From positions 62,001 through 126,000 of the forward strand of contig NZ_JAGGPJ010000014.1 in the NCBI RefSeq assembly GCF_018613875.1: a stretch of 64,000 nucleotides of DNA, written 5' to 3'. This document shows positions 43,996 to 51,419 of the stretch, in pieces. The position numbers were made by a program, and so were the translations under genes. Source of the DNA: Arthrobacter sp. ISL-28. GTDB lineage: Bacteria; Actinomycetota; Actinomycetes; Actinomycetales; Micrococcaceae. A model generated the notes under the pieces. That model did not search any database. It had not been told where the DNA came from and was given only the letters and a program-made list of their open reading frames with translations. Position 1 is the first letter of the stretch. Each line of letters opens with the position of its first letter.

Positions 43996-44589
43996 TTAGC
44001 TGTTCTGCTCCAGGGCCGTCTCCAAGAGGCCCAGGAGCTCTTGATCCACCTGCTCGACGGCGGTGAGCCGGACTTTGCGGTCGAAGAAGTCGCCGCCGCG
44101 GACGCGCGCTGGTTCGAGACGTCCCCCAATGGGCATCTCGATCCGCAGCGTCACGTCCACGGCCGTCTTGCCGGCGCGTGTCACCTGGGCGAACTTGCGC
44201 CGCCGGCTGTGCAGCGAGACGTAGCCTTTGCGCATCTGTATTTCCACGCCCTCGATGGCTGCGGCCCAGGCCAGGAGGGCGTCAGCTATGGGCCGCAGGT
44301 GCGGGTGGCCGTCGTACTGGCCATCGATAAGTTCGTCGGCGTCGCGCAGCATGAACTCGGGATAGCCGAACATTTCCCAGGACACGGCATATTGGGCGTA
44401 CCCCGTGATGCCATGCTCGCCGCGCATCCAGTCCCGCAGTTCGGCGTCGTTCTTGAGTCCAGCGGCCCGCCCCTGTTCGGCCCACCAGCTGACGCCGTGG
44501 CCGGACTTCCTGAGCAGCAGCGCCTGGTTGCTGTCCACCATGGTCTGCCAGGTCTTGGCAGCAGATCTCAGGTCAGGTGTGTTCGCCAT
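43996..44589 (-). CDS. DUF4287/DUF5655-like protein
   Basis: 197 residues. The N-terminal half (TWQTMVDSNQALLLRKSG, then GITGYAQYAVSWEMFGYPEF) resembles DUF4287. The C-terminal half (VEIQMRKGYVSLHSRRRKFAQV, TLRIEMP) matches the DUF5655 pattern, in which an aromatic/basic surface follows a helical linker. Soluble, function unknown; some relatives are attached to nucleic-acid enzymes. Stands alone. Confidence 0.6.
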   Translation of the reverse strand: MANTPDLRSAAKTWQTMVDSNQALLLRKSGHGVSWWAEQGRAAGLKNDAELRDWMRGEHGITGYAQYAVSWEMFGYPEFMLRDADELIDGQYDGHPHLRPIADALLAWAAAIEGVEIQMRKGYVSLHSRRRKFAQVTRAGKTAVDVTLRIEMPIGGRLEPARVRGGDFFDRKVRLTAVEQVDQELLGLLETALEQNS

Positions 44590-44648
44590 GCTCCGATGGT
44601 AGTGCCGGCGCCCGGCTGGCGGACGCCGGCGTCTCCAGTTGCAGTGCC

Positions 44649-45167
44649 CTACTTGATCATCTTTCCGTCGGGTGCCACGAGGTACCAGACGTTGCCGACG
44701 CCCTGACCGGTGACATCACCGGGAGCCTTGTCCTTCTCCCAGAGATAGACCGGCATTCCTTCGACGGTCACCTGCTTCTTGCCGTCGGGTGTGTCAATGG
44801 TTCCGACCTTTCCGGTAACTCCCTCAACCTTGGGAGTCTCGTTGGTCGTGAGTACCGGCGGCCAGGCCACGAGGCAGTCCCCGGTGCAGTTGCTCTTGCC
44901 GGAATCCTTGACGTCCTTGGTGAAGTAATAGACGCTCATGCCCTTGCCGTCCACCACAATCTCGCCTTTGCTCGACGACGCGGTCTTGAGGTCCACCGTG
45001 GCGGATTCTGTGGCCGTCGCGGTGCCGGTTTCGGTGGCAGTTGGCGATTCCGCCGCTGTGGTTGTTGGTGCAGCCGGGGAGGGCGACGTGCCGGTTCCGC
45101 CGCCACAAGCGGTCAGCGACGCGGCAAGGGCCAAAACTGCAAGGCCAACGCTCAATTGCTTGTTCAT
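44649..45167 (-). CDS. Lipoprotein with Yx[FWY]xxD motifs (COG4315-like)
   Basis: 172 residues. Lipobox LTAC with Cys 21, then a Thr/Ser/Pro/Ala linker (22-60). The domain contains two copies of the family motif: YYFTKD and YLWEKD, with a Cys pair between them (NCTGDCLVAWPP). Exported and anchored; function unknown, often linked to redox or envelope stress genes. AAGGAG precedes the ATG. Divergent from the ECF sigma operon, suggesting membership of its regulon. Confidence 0.85.
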   Translation of the reverse strand: MNKQLSVGLAVLALAASLTACGGGTGTSPSPAAPTTTAAESPTATETGTATATESATVDLKTASSSKGEIVVDGKGMSVYYFTKDVKDSGKSNCTGDCLVAWPPVLTTNETPKVEGVTGKVGTIDTPDGKKQVTVEGMPVYLWEKDKAPGDVTGQGVGNVWYLVAPDGKMIK

Positions 45168-45352
45168 GTGCTGCTCCTTAGCTCAGGCCGGCAACTGGGA
45201 TCCGGCGCTATTTGAGATGACGCACAAAGGTGAAGAATGGTTCAAGGATTCGCTGACGGACCTGATGAACTTCTTGGGGGCCGTCTGCGTCATACATGCC
45301 AGGAAGGCCGGTTCAAAAGGCCGGCGGATCGAGTCACAGCCGGGAGGTCCTG

Positions 45353-45853
45353 GTGCCGCTTGACGAAGATGTGGTTGCTGCCATCTACCGGGAGCACGGC
45401 TCGGCGTTGCGCCGGTTCATCATCAGTGCCTCGCACGACCCCCAGCTCGCAGACGACATCGTCCAGGAAACGGTGTTGCGTGTTTGGCAGCAGGCGCCGA
45501 CCATAACCGGCAGCATGCGCAGCTACCTGTTCCGGACAGCCCGGAACATCCTGATCGACAACTACAGGAAATCCCAGCGCCGCCCGCAGGAGGCCGAAGA
45601 GCGTGATGTTGCAGATCCGGCGGAGGCCACAGGCAAGGTCGACGAGCTGCTGACCAAGGTGCTGATGGAAGAGGCCCTGCTGCGGTTGAGCATGGAACAC
45701 CGGGATGTGCTGGTGGCATTGCACTACCGGCGCTTCACGGTGAGTGAGGCCGCCGTCCAGCTGAACATACCGAGCGGCACGGTGAAATCCAGGGCCTTCT
45801 ACGCGGTGAGGGCCTTGCGGACAATTCTTGATGAAATGGGTGTGGAACGGTGA
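45353..45853 (+). CDS. ECF-type RNA polymerase sigma factor
   Basis: 166 residues from GTG 45353, chosen because GGGAGG lies 5 nt upstream; the frame is open further to 45296. Region 2 (LRRFIISASHDPQLADDIVQETVLRVWQ) and region 4 (HRDVLVALHYRRFTVSEAAVQLNIPSGTVKSR) are complete. It overlaps the anti-sigma gene by 4 nt. Directs transcription of an envelope or redox stress regulon, perhaps including the divergent lipoprotein. Confidence 0.92.
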   Translation: MPLDEDVVAAIYREHGSALRRFIISASHDPQLADDIVQETVLRVWQQAPTITGSMRSYLFRTARNILIDNYRKSQRRPQEAEERDVADPAEATGKVDELLTKVLMEEALLRLSMEHRDVLVALHYRRFTVSEAAVQLNIPSGTVKSRAFYAVRALRTILDEMGVER

Positions 45854-46524
45854 ACGGCAAGGAACTCCATGAGTTGCTGGGGGCATACCTGCTGGGAGGC
45901 CTCGACGACGCAGACAAGGCGCGCTTCGAGGAACATGTCAGGCAGTGCACAATATGTCGGGATGAGCTGGCGGACCTGGAGACCCTGCCGGGCCTCCTGA
46001 ATGCGGTGCCGGTGCCCGATGCCGTGGCGCTTGCTGTCCCCGCGGCCCGCGCACCACACCTTGGCGAACCGGCGCTCACCGTACCGCAGCCTCTTTTTGA
46101 CGAGCTGGCGGCCCGCCGTCGTCATTCCCGACGGCGGTTGACCGCCCTTGTCGGGACTGTGGCCGCGGCATGCCTGGCACTGGGGTTCGCTGCGGCACCC
46201 CTTCTTGACCCGGCCAACAAGCCTGATGCCAGCTACTCGGTCCAAGCCGACACGGGTATCCAGGTCACGGTGGGAATGGTCAAGAAGAACTGGGGCACCG
46301 AGCTGGCCGTGGACGGAAAGAGCCTCCCGAACAAGGGAACGCTGTCACTGTGGGTCAAGGACCGTGCGGGAGCGGAGGACCGCGCCTGCGCCTGGATGGC
46401 GACGCCCAGCGGAAGAGTGAGGGTGACCAGCGCGACTCCGCTGCAGTACGCGAACATTGCCAGCGTCGAGCTTCGGAACGATCAGCACCAGACAATTGCG
46501 GTCATCGCCGTGCCGGGTGGTTAA
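45850..46524 (+). CDS. Anti-sigma factor with zinc-binding (ZAS) domain
   Basis: 224 residues, GTG start in a GTGA overlap. The cytoplasmic N-terminus has H29-x3-C33-x2-C36, the zinc anti-sigma signature. One membrane segment (about 98-118) leads to an RskA-like external domain (LWVKDRAGAEDRACAWMATPSGRV). Holds the sigma factor until a signal outside triggers proteolysis or zinc-site oxidation. Confidence 0.9.
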   Translation: MNGKELHELLGAYLLGGLDDADKARFEEHVRQCTICRDELADLETLPGLLNAVPVPDAVALAVPAARAPHLGEPALTVPQPLFDELAARRRHSRRRLTALVGTVAAACLALGFAAAPLLDPANKPDASYSVQADTGIQVTVGMVKKNWGTELAVDGKSLPNKGTLSLWVKDRAGAEDRACAWMATPSGRVRVTSATPLQYANIASVELRNDQHQTIAVIAVPGG

Positions 46525-46592
46525 TGGCCCGCGACCTTCCTTTGCTTGGTTAGCGAGATGCACTCATCCGGGTTTCGCAATAGTCTGGCTGG

Positions 46593-47216
46593 GTGGATAC
46601 AGGCACCGTGAACTCCGGCGAACAGGTTGATAGGCAGTCGCGCATTCTCGAAGCGGCGCTGGAACTGCTGTCCCGCCACGGCATCTCAGGTGTCAATATG
46701 CGCGCCGTGGCGCGCGAAGCCGGCGTCGCACTAGGGCTCGTGAACTACTACTACGAAGACAAGTCGAGCTTGATCCGTGCGGCCCTGCACCGAATCGACG
46801 AACACGACCTTATGCTTGTCGAGCCCGATCCGGCCTCGCCCCCGGACGAACAGCTCCGCAAGGCCCTCCGGCGCGTTGCGAACCCGGAACTCCTGACCAC
46901 GCGGTATCTGTCCCTGCGTCTCCACCTTTGGGCTCTCGCGCAGGCCCATGAAGACTTTGCTCTAATTAATGCGGCGGCGTTCGAGCGGTATCTCGATGGG
47001 CTGGCGGCGCTGATAGGCAATGCCAAACCCGAGCTTTCCCGCGATGAGTGCAGGGAGCGAGCAGCCGACGTCGTCGTCGTGCAAAACGGCATGTGGCTAA
47101 CAGCGCTCCTTGGCGTAGACAAGGCATCCATCCAGAGAAGCATCGCCCGCACGGAGCAGATCGCCTTCGCCGCTTCCCAGGAAAACGGGCACGGCCTGGG
47201 CGCCAGGTCCCACTAG
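46593..47216 (+). CDS. betI: TetR-family regulator, probable BetI
   Basis: 207 residues, GTG start. Helix-turn-helix: ILEAALELLSRHGISGVNMRAVAREAGVALGLVNYYY, with the BetI-like VNYYYEDKSSLI recognition end. TAGTCT (46581-46586) lies only 6 nt before the GTG, so its mRNA may be leaderless. The locus (choline oxidation genes and dyads downstream) fits BetI, a choline-released repressor. Sequence alone gives only TetR family. Confidence 0.8.
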   Translation: MDTGTVNSGEQVDRQSRILEAALELLSRHGISGVNMRAVAREAGVALGLVNYYYEDKSSLIRAALHRIDEHDLMLVEPDPASPPDEQLRKALRRVANPELLTTRYLSLRLHLWALAQAHEDFALINAAAFERYLDGLAALIGNAKPELSRDECRERAADVVVVQNGMWLTALLGVDKASIQRSIARTEQIAFAASQENGHGLGARSH

Positions 47217-47271
47217 TCCCAAACTCCCTTCATACCACTCCATCCGTCGGCAGCCCGGCTGTGTACGTTCC

Positions 47272-47324
47272 TGAACATTTGTTCAAGCAAAAGTCTTGAA
47301 CACTTGTTCAACATGGACTAATCT
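47272..47324 (+). promoter_or_regulatory. BetI-type operator/promoter cassette 1
   Basis: Dyads TGAACA-TT-TGTTCA (47272-47285) and TTGAACA-CT-TGTTCAA (47296-47311), centres 25 bp apart. The second overlaps a -35 (TTGAAC, 47296) placed 17 nt from TAATCT (47319-47324). An ATG follows 7 nt later (47332), so the transcript should begin at or next to the start codon. A nearly identical cassette lies at 51074-51126. Confidence 0.8.
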
Positions 47325-47331
47325 GCATCGT

Positions 47332-47499
47332 ATGACCCACGACACACCAGTCCACCTCCCGCCTCGGGTAAGTCGAGTCGGACGGCCCGGCGCCTGTGCT
47401 TCTTGGGGGCATTGCGCCGGGCTTGCTGCCGCTGGGAATGCTCCCGGTCGGCGGGAAGTACTAGCGGATAGGGGTGTCCCCGCTCGCGGGCAGCCATAA
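47332..47499 (+). pseudogene. Remnant ORF directly after bet cassette 1
   Basis: A 55-codon frame (MTHDTPVHLPPRVSRVGRPG...) starts at the leaderless ATG and ends in TAA at 47497. The product soon turns into cysteine/glycine-rich sequence without family resemblance. It is probably the 5' end of the gene whose 3' end is the BCCT-like remnant that follows. Confidence 0.4.
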
Positions 47500-47706
47500 C
47501 TGCAGCCTCATGGCTGCTGCTGCACGGGCGAAGTCAGTGCCGTCATGCCGGACCACTACGAGGTGTACCTGAAGTTCCTGCACCAGCACCGTGACGCCCC
47601 GCCCTGCATCATGGTCGCCGAAAACGTCCCGTCCAAGGCGGACTGGGAGACCGACTACAAGACGGTTGACGAGCCCGTCGCCGTACTACTAAAGGAAACA
47701 CCATGA
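47500..47706 (+). pseudogene. 3' remnant of a BCCT choline transporter (betT-like)
   Basis: An open frame without a good start reads VMPDHYEVYLKFLHQHRD, then ADWETDY, and ends in TGA overlapping the betB ATG. The pattern DHYExYLxFLHxxRDAP matches the cytosolic C-terminal tail of BetT-type BCCT transporters. The membrane part (about 500 residues) is missing. Together with the intact promoter cassette upstream this indicates an internal deletion of betT. Assignment is from memory of the family tail. Confidence 0.5.
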
Positions 47707-49199
47707 CCGATACCGCATCCACCCTGTTCATCAACGGCTCGTGGGAGCCGGCCGCGTCCGGCGCGGTGCGCAAAATCCGCAACCCAGCCGACGGCGAACT
47801 CGTCGCCACGGTGTCCGAGGCCGGTCGGGAAGATGCCGAGCGCGCCATCGCTGCGGCCCGTGCGGCCTTCGACACCGGCGTCTGGACCTCGGTCCCGGCA
47901 CCCGAGCGCGGCGCCTTCCTGCTCAAGGTCGCCGCGGAACTGCGCGAACGCCGCGAGAAATTCGCCCGCGCCGAGTCGCTGGACACCGGGAAACGGATCA
48001 CCGAAAGCCGGATTGACGTAGACGACATCGCCGCCTGCTTCGATTATTTCGGAAGACTCGCCGGGCAGCAGTCGGGCCGCGTGGTCGACGCCGGGGACCC
48101 CACCGTCGTTAGCAAGATCGTCTACGAGCCGGTGGGTGTCTGCGGCTTGATTACGCCGTGGAACTACCCCCTGCTCCAAGCCGCGTGGAAGATCGCGCCC
48201 GCGCTGGCCGCTGGCTGCACCTTCGTGCTCAAGCCCTCCGAGCTGACCCCGTCCACCGCCATCCTGGCCATGCAGCTGCTGCAGGACCTGGGCCTACCGG
48301 ACGGCGTCGCCAACCTCGTGACCGGCCCCGGCGCGGAGGCGGGCGCACCGCTCTCGGAACATCCCGCCGTCGACCTGGTCTCCTTTACCGGCGGGTTGGA
48401 GACCGGCAAGCGCATTGCCGCGGCCGCCGCCGGCACAGTGAAGAAGGCGGCGCTGGAGCTCGGCGGCAAGAACCCCAACGTGGTGTTCGCCGACGCGGAC
48501 TTCGACGCCGCTGTCGACAATGCGCTGAACGGGGCGTTTGTTCATTCCGGGCAGGTCTGCTCCGCGGGGGCACGGCTGGTGGTCGAGGAATCGATCGCCG
48601 AGCGCTTCGTCGACGAGCTGGTCCGACGCGCGCAGGGCATCTGTCTCGGCGGCCCGTTCGAAGAGGCTGCCGAAACCGGGCCGCTGATTTCCGCGGCACA
48701 CCGGGACAAGGTCCACGCCTACGTCCAGCGCGGTGTGGAGGAGGGTGCGCGGCTGCGGTGCGGCGGCGCCGCTCCTGAAGGGGAGAAGTACGACGCCGGT
48801 TTCTACTACCAGCCAACCGTCCTGGACCGCGTGCGCAAGGGAATGTCCGTCGTCGTGGATGAAGCCTTCGGCCCGGTGGTGACCGTCGAGACCTTCCGCA
48901 CTGAGGATGAAGCAGTGGCGACCGCCAACGACACTATCTACGGGCTGGCCGGGGCGGTCTGGACGCAGGACGCCGGCAAGGCGCAGCGCGTGGCCGGCCG
49001 GCTGCGGCACGGCACCGTCTGGATCAACGACTACCATCCCTACCTCCCGCAGGCCGAGTGGGGCGGCTTCGGCCAGTCCGGCGTCGGCCGCGAGCTCGGC
49101 CCAACCGGACTGGCCGAATACCAGGAAGCCAAGCACATCTACCAGAACACCAGCCCACAGGTAACGGGCTGGTTCGCTGACCACGGCAAGGAGAACTAG
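47703..49199 (+). CDS. betB: Betaine-aldehyde dehydrogenase
   Basis: 498 residues, NAD-dependent aldehyde dehydrogenase. Glu in LELGGKNPN and the nucleophilic Cys in SGQVCSAGARL are present, and TPWNYPLLQAAWKIAPAL and SFTGGLETGK are cofactor-site blocks. Oxidises betaine aldehyde to glycine betaine, an osmoprotectant. Its ATG overlaps the stop of the betT remnant and its stop is immediately followed by the dehydrogenase ATG. Substrate is assigned from the betI/betA context. Confidence 0.9.
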   Translation: MTDTASTLFINGSWEPAASGAVRKIRNPADGELVATVSEAGREDAERAIAAARAAFDTGVWTSVPAPERGAFLLKVAAELRERREKFARAESLDTGKRITESRIDVDDIAACFDYFGRLAGQQSGRVVDAGDPTVVSKIVYEPVGVCGLITPWNYPLLQAAWKIAPALAAGCTFVLKPSELTPSTAILAMQLLQDLGLPDGVANLVTGPGAEAGAPLSEHPAVDLVSFTGGLETGKRIAAAAAGTVKKAALELGGKNPNVVFADADFDAAVDNALNGAFVHSGQVCSAGARLVVEESIAERFVDELVRRAQGICLGGPFEEAAETGPLISAAHRDKVHAYVQRGVEEGARLRCGGAAPEGEKYDAGFYYQPTVLDRVRKGMSVVVDEAFGPVVTVETFRTEDEAVATANDTIYGLAGAVWTQDAGKAQRVAGRLRHGTVWINDYHPYLPQAEWGGFGQSGVGRELGPTGLAEYQEAKHIYQNTSPQVTGWFADHGKEN

Positions 49200-50840
49200 A
49201 TGCACACCGATAACGTCGAGAACCTCAACGACCGAGAATTCGACTACATCATCATCGGCGGCGGATCCGCCGGATCCGCAGTCGCCGCCCGGCTGAGCGA
49301 AGACCCGGCCCTGTCCGTGGCGCTCGTGGAGGCCGGACCGGATGACCGCGGCGTACCAGAGATCCTGCAGCTCGACCGCTGGATGGAGCTGCTGGAATCC
49401 GGCTACGACTGGGACTACCCGGTCGAACCGCAGGAGAATGGCAACTCCTTCATGCGACACGCCCGTGCCAAGGTCATGGGTGGCTGCTCAAGCCACAACT
49501 CCTGCATCGCCTTCTGGGCCCCGCGCGAAGACCTGGACGAGTGGGAGTCCAAGTACGGCGCGACCGGCTGGAACGCTGAGACCGCCTGGCCCCTGTACCA
49601 GCGGCTGGAGACCAACGAGGACGCCGGCCCGGACGCGCCGCACCACGGCGACTCAGGCCCGGTGCATCTTATGAACGTGCCCCCGGCGGATCCCGCCGGC
49701 GTCGCGCTCCTCGATGCCTGCGAACAGGCAGGCATTCCACGCGCGAAGTTCAACACCGGCACCACCGTGATCAATGGCGCTAACTTTTTCCAGATCAACC
49801 GCCGCGCGGACGGCACCCGTTCCTCCAGCTCGGTCTCCTACATCCACCCGATAATCGAGCGCGAGAACTTCACGCTGCTGACCGGCCTGCGCGCCCGCCA
49901 ACTGGTGTTCGACGCGGACAAGCGCTGCACCGGCGTCGACGTCGTGGACTCGGCGTTCGGCCGGACCCACCGGCTCTCCGCGCGGTGCGAGGTCGTGCTG
50001 TCCACCGGCGCCATCGACTCGCCCAAGCTGCTCATGCTCTCCGGCATCGGCCCCGCCGCGCACCTCGCCGGGCACGGCATCGAGGTCCTGGTCGACTCCC
50101 CCGGCGTCGGCGAACACCTGCAGGACCACCCCGAAGGCGTCGTGCAGTTCGAGGCCAGGCAGCCGATGGTGCAGACTTCGACGCAGTGGTGGGAGATCGG
50201 TATCTTCACCCCCACCGAGAAAGGCCTGGACCGCCCGGACCTGATGATGCACTACGGCTCCGTCCCGTTCGACATGAACACCCTGCGGTACGGCTACCCG
50301 ACCACCGAGAACGGCTTCAGCCTCACTCCAAACGTCACGCACGCCCGCTCCCGCGGCACTGTCCGCCTGCGCAGCCGGGACTTCCGCGACAAGCCCGCGG
50401 TCGACCCGCGATACTTCACTGATCCAGAGGGTCACGACATGCGCGTCATGGTCGCGGGTATCCGCAAGGCTCGTGAAATTGCCGCCCAGCCTGCCATGGC
50501 CGAATGGGCCGGCCGAGAGCTCTCGCCCGGCGTCGAGGCGCAGACCGACGAGGAACTGCAGGACTACATCCGCAAGACGCACAACACCGTTTACCACCCC
50601 GTCGGCAGCGTCCGCATGGGGCCAGCGGACGACGACATGTCGCCGCTCGACCCCGAACTGAGGGTCAAGGGCGTCACGGGCCTGCGCGTCGCCGATGCCT
50701 CTGTCATGCCTGAGCACGTGACGGTCAACCCCAACATCACCGTCATGATGATCGGGGAGCGCTGCGCGGACCTCATCCGCGCCAGCCGAACCGGCGAAAC
50801 AACGTCGGCGGAGGCGGAACTCAGCGCGTCCCTCGCCTGA
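49200..50840 (+). CDS. betA: Choline dehydrogenase (GMC oxidoreductase)
   Basis: 546 residues. FAD-binding YIIIGGGSAGSAVAARLSE starts at about residue 15, the GMC signature STGAIDSPKLLMLSG lies near 265, and the C-terminal catalytic block HPVGSVRMG plus VADASVMPEHVTVNPNITVMMIGERCADL completes the family. Oxidises choline to betaine aldehyde, passing electrons to the membrane or oxygen. Directly coupled to betB with no spacer. Confidence 0.9.
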   Translation: MHTDNVENLNDREFDYIIIGGGSAGSAVAARLSEDPALSVALVEAGPDDRGVPEILQLDRWMELLESGYDWDYPVEPQENGNSFMRHARAKVMGGCSSHNSCIAFWAPREDLDEWESKYGATGWNAETAWPLYQRLETNEDAGPDAPHHGDSGPVHLMNVPPADPAGVALLDACEQAGIPRAKFNTGTTVINGANFFQINRRADGTRSSSSVSYIHPIIERENFTLLTGLRARQLVFDADKRCTGVDVVDSAFGRTHRLSARCEVVLSTGAIDSPKLLMLSGIGPAAHLAGHGIEVLVDSPGVGEHLQDHPEGVVQFEARQPMVQTSTQWWEIGIFTPTEKGLDRPDLMMHYGSVPFDMNTLRYGYPTTENGFSLTPNVTHARSRGTVRLRSRDFRDKPAVDPRYFTDPEGHDMRVMVAGIRKAREIAAQPAMAEWAGRELSPGVEAQTDEELQDYIRKTHNTVYHPVGSVRMGPADDDMSPLDPELRVKGVTGLRVADASVMPEHVTVNPNITVMMIGERCADLIRASRTGETTSAEAELSASLA

Positions 50841-50884
50841 CCGGCAGCCCGCCCACGGCGGGATCCGTCGCTGGTCAGGCGAAC

Positions 50885-50918
50885 CCGGTGGAGGGTGCAT
50901 CATGGCCCCCTCCACCGG
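50885..50918 (+). terminator. Terminator hairpin after betA
   Basis: 11-bp stem CCGGTGGAGGG (50885-50895) with 50908-50918, loop 12 nt, 44 nt after the betA stop. Ends the betB-betA transcript before cassette 2. Confidence 0.7.
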
Positions 50919-51073
50919 CGTTCCCATATCAATCATTTGAGCAGTTAGGCCCTGTGGTAGACGCGCCCGGGGAGTTAGTGGTGCACGCTTCTCCCTAGGC
51001 TTCATAGGTTAGCCAACGCTGTTTCGGGTGATGTCACGGGCGCGCGGGGATGGTGCTCCGGCGGCATTATTCT

Positions 51074-51126
51074 TGAACATTTGTTCATTTACAAGTCTTG
51101 AACACCTGTTCAAGGTAAAGTAATCT
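51074..51126 (+). promoter_or_regulatory. BetI-type operator/promoter cassette 2
   Basis: Dyads TGAACA-TT-TGTTCA (51074-51087) and TTGAACA-CC-TGTTCAA (51098-51113), centres 25 bp apart, then TAATCT (51121-51126) 17 nt from TTGAAC. ATG at 51134 again 7 nt after the -10. Spacing is identical to cassette 1, and the bases after the ATG match over ATGACCCA. It should place the permease under the same regulator as betBA. Confidence 0.8.
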
Positions 51127-51133
51127 GCATCAT

Positions 51134-51301
51134 ATGACCCAAGCCACACCTAACGGAGTTCGCGCGAAAGCGCTTCGCGGCCGATGCCCGGTTCCTGGCC
51201 CCGAGTACCGTGAGGCCAGGCACTGGCAGAACATCGAGCCCGTACACGGCGGCTGGGTCGGCTCATCTCCCGGGGAAACGGGTCCGGGCGCAGCCAGCTA
51301 G
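51134..51301 (+). CDS. Short leader or remnant ORF after bet cassette 2
   Basis: 55 codons starting at the predicted leaderless ATG (MTQATPNGVRAKALRG...) and ending in TAG at 51299. The first residues resemble those after cassette 1, the rest is not recognised. It may be a leader peptide, or the start of a deleted gene copied with the promoter. About 120 nt of non-coding sequence follow before the permease. Confidence 0.3.
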   Translation: MTQATPNGVRAKALRGRCPVPGPEYREARHWQNIEPVHGGWVGSSPGETGPGAAS

Positions 51302-51419
51302 GCAACATCAATGGGGGGAACGGCCGAGGCACACAAACTGTGCCCGGCGGTAGATTTCACCCGCGTCCAATGGCGGCCGCGGATCATCACCATCGTGCTT
51401 TTCTGACTTAGGAGTTCAG

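Noticed and set aside
49653..51005. 450-codon open frame antisense to betA
   Set aside because: No motifs, and betA is complete on the other strand with all GMC signatures.
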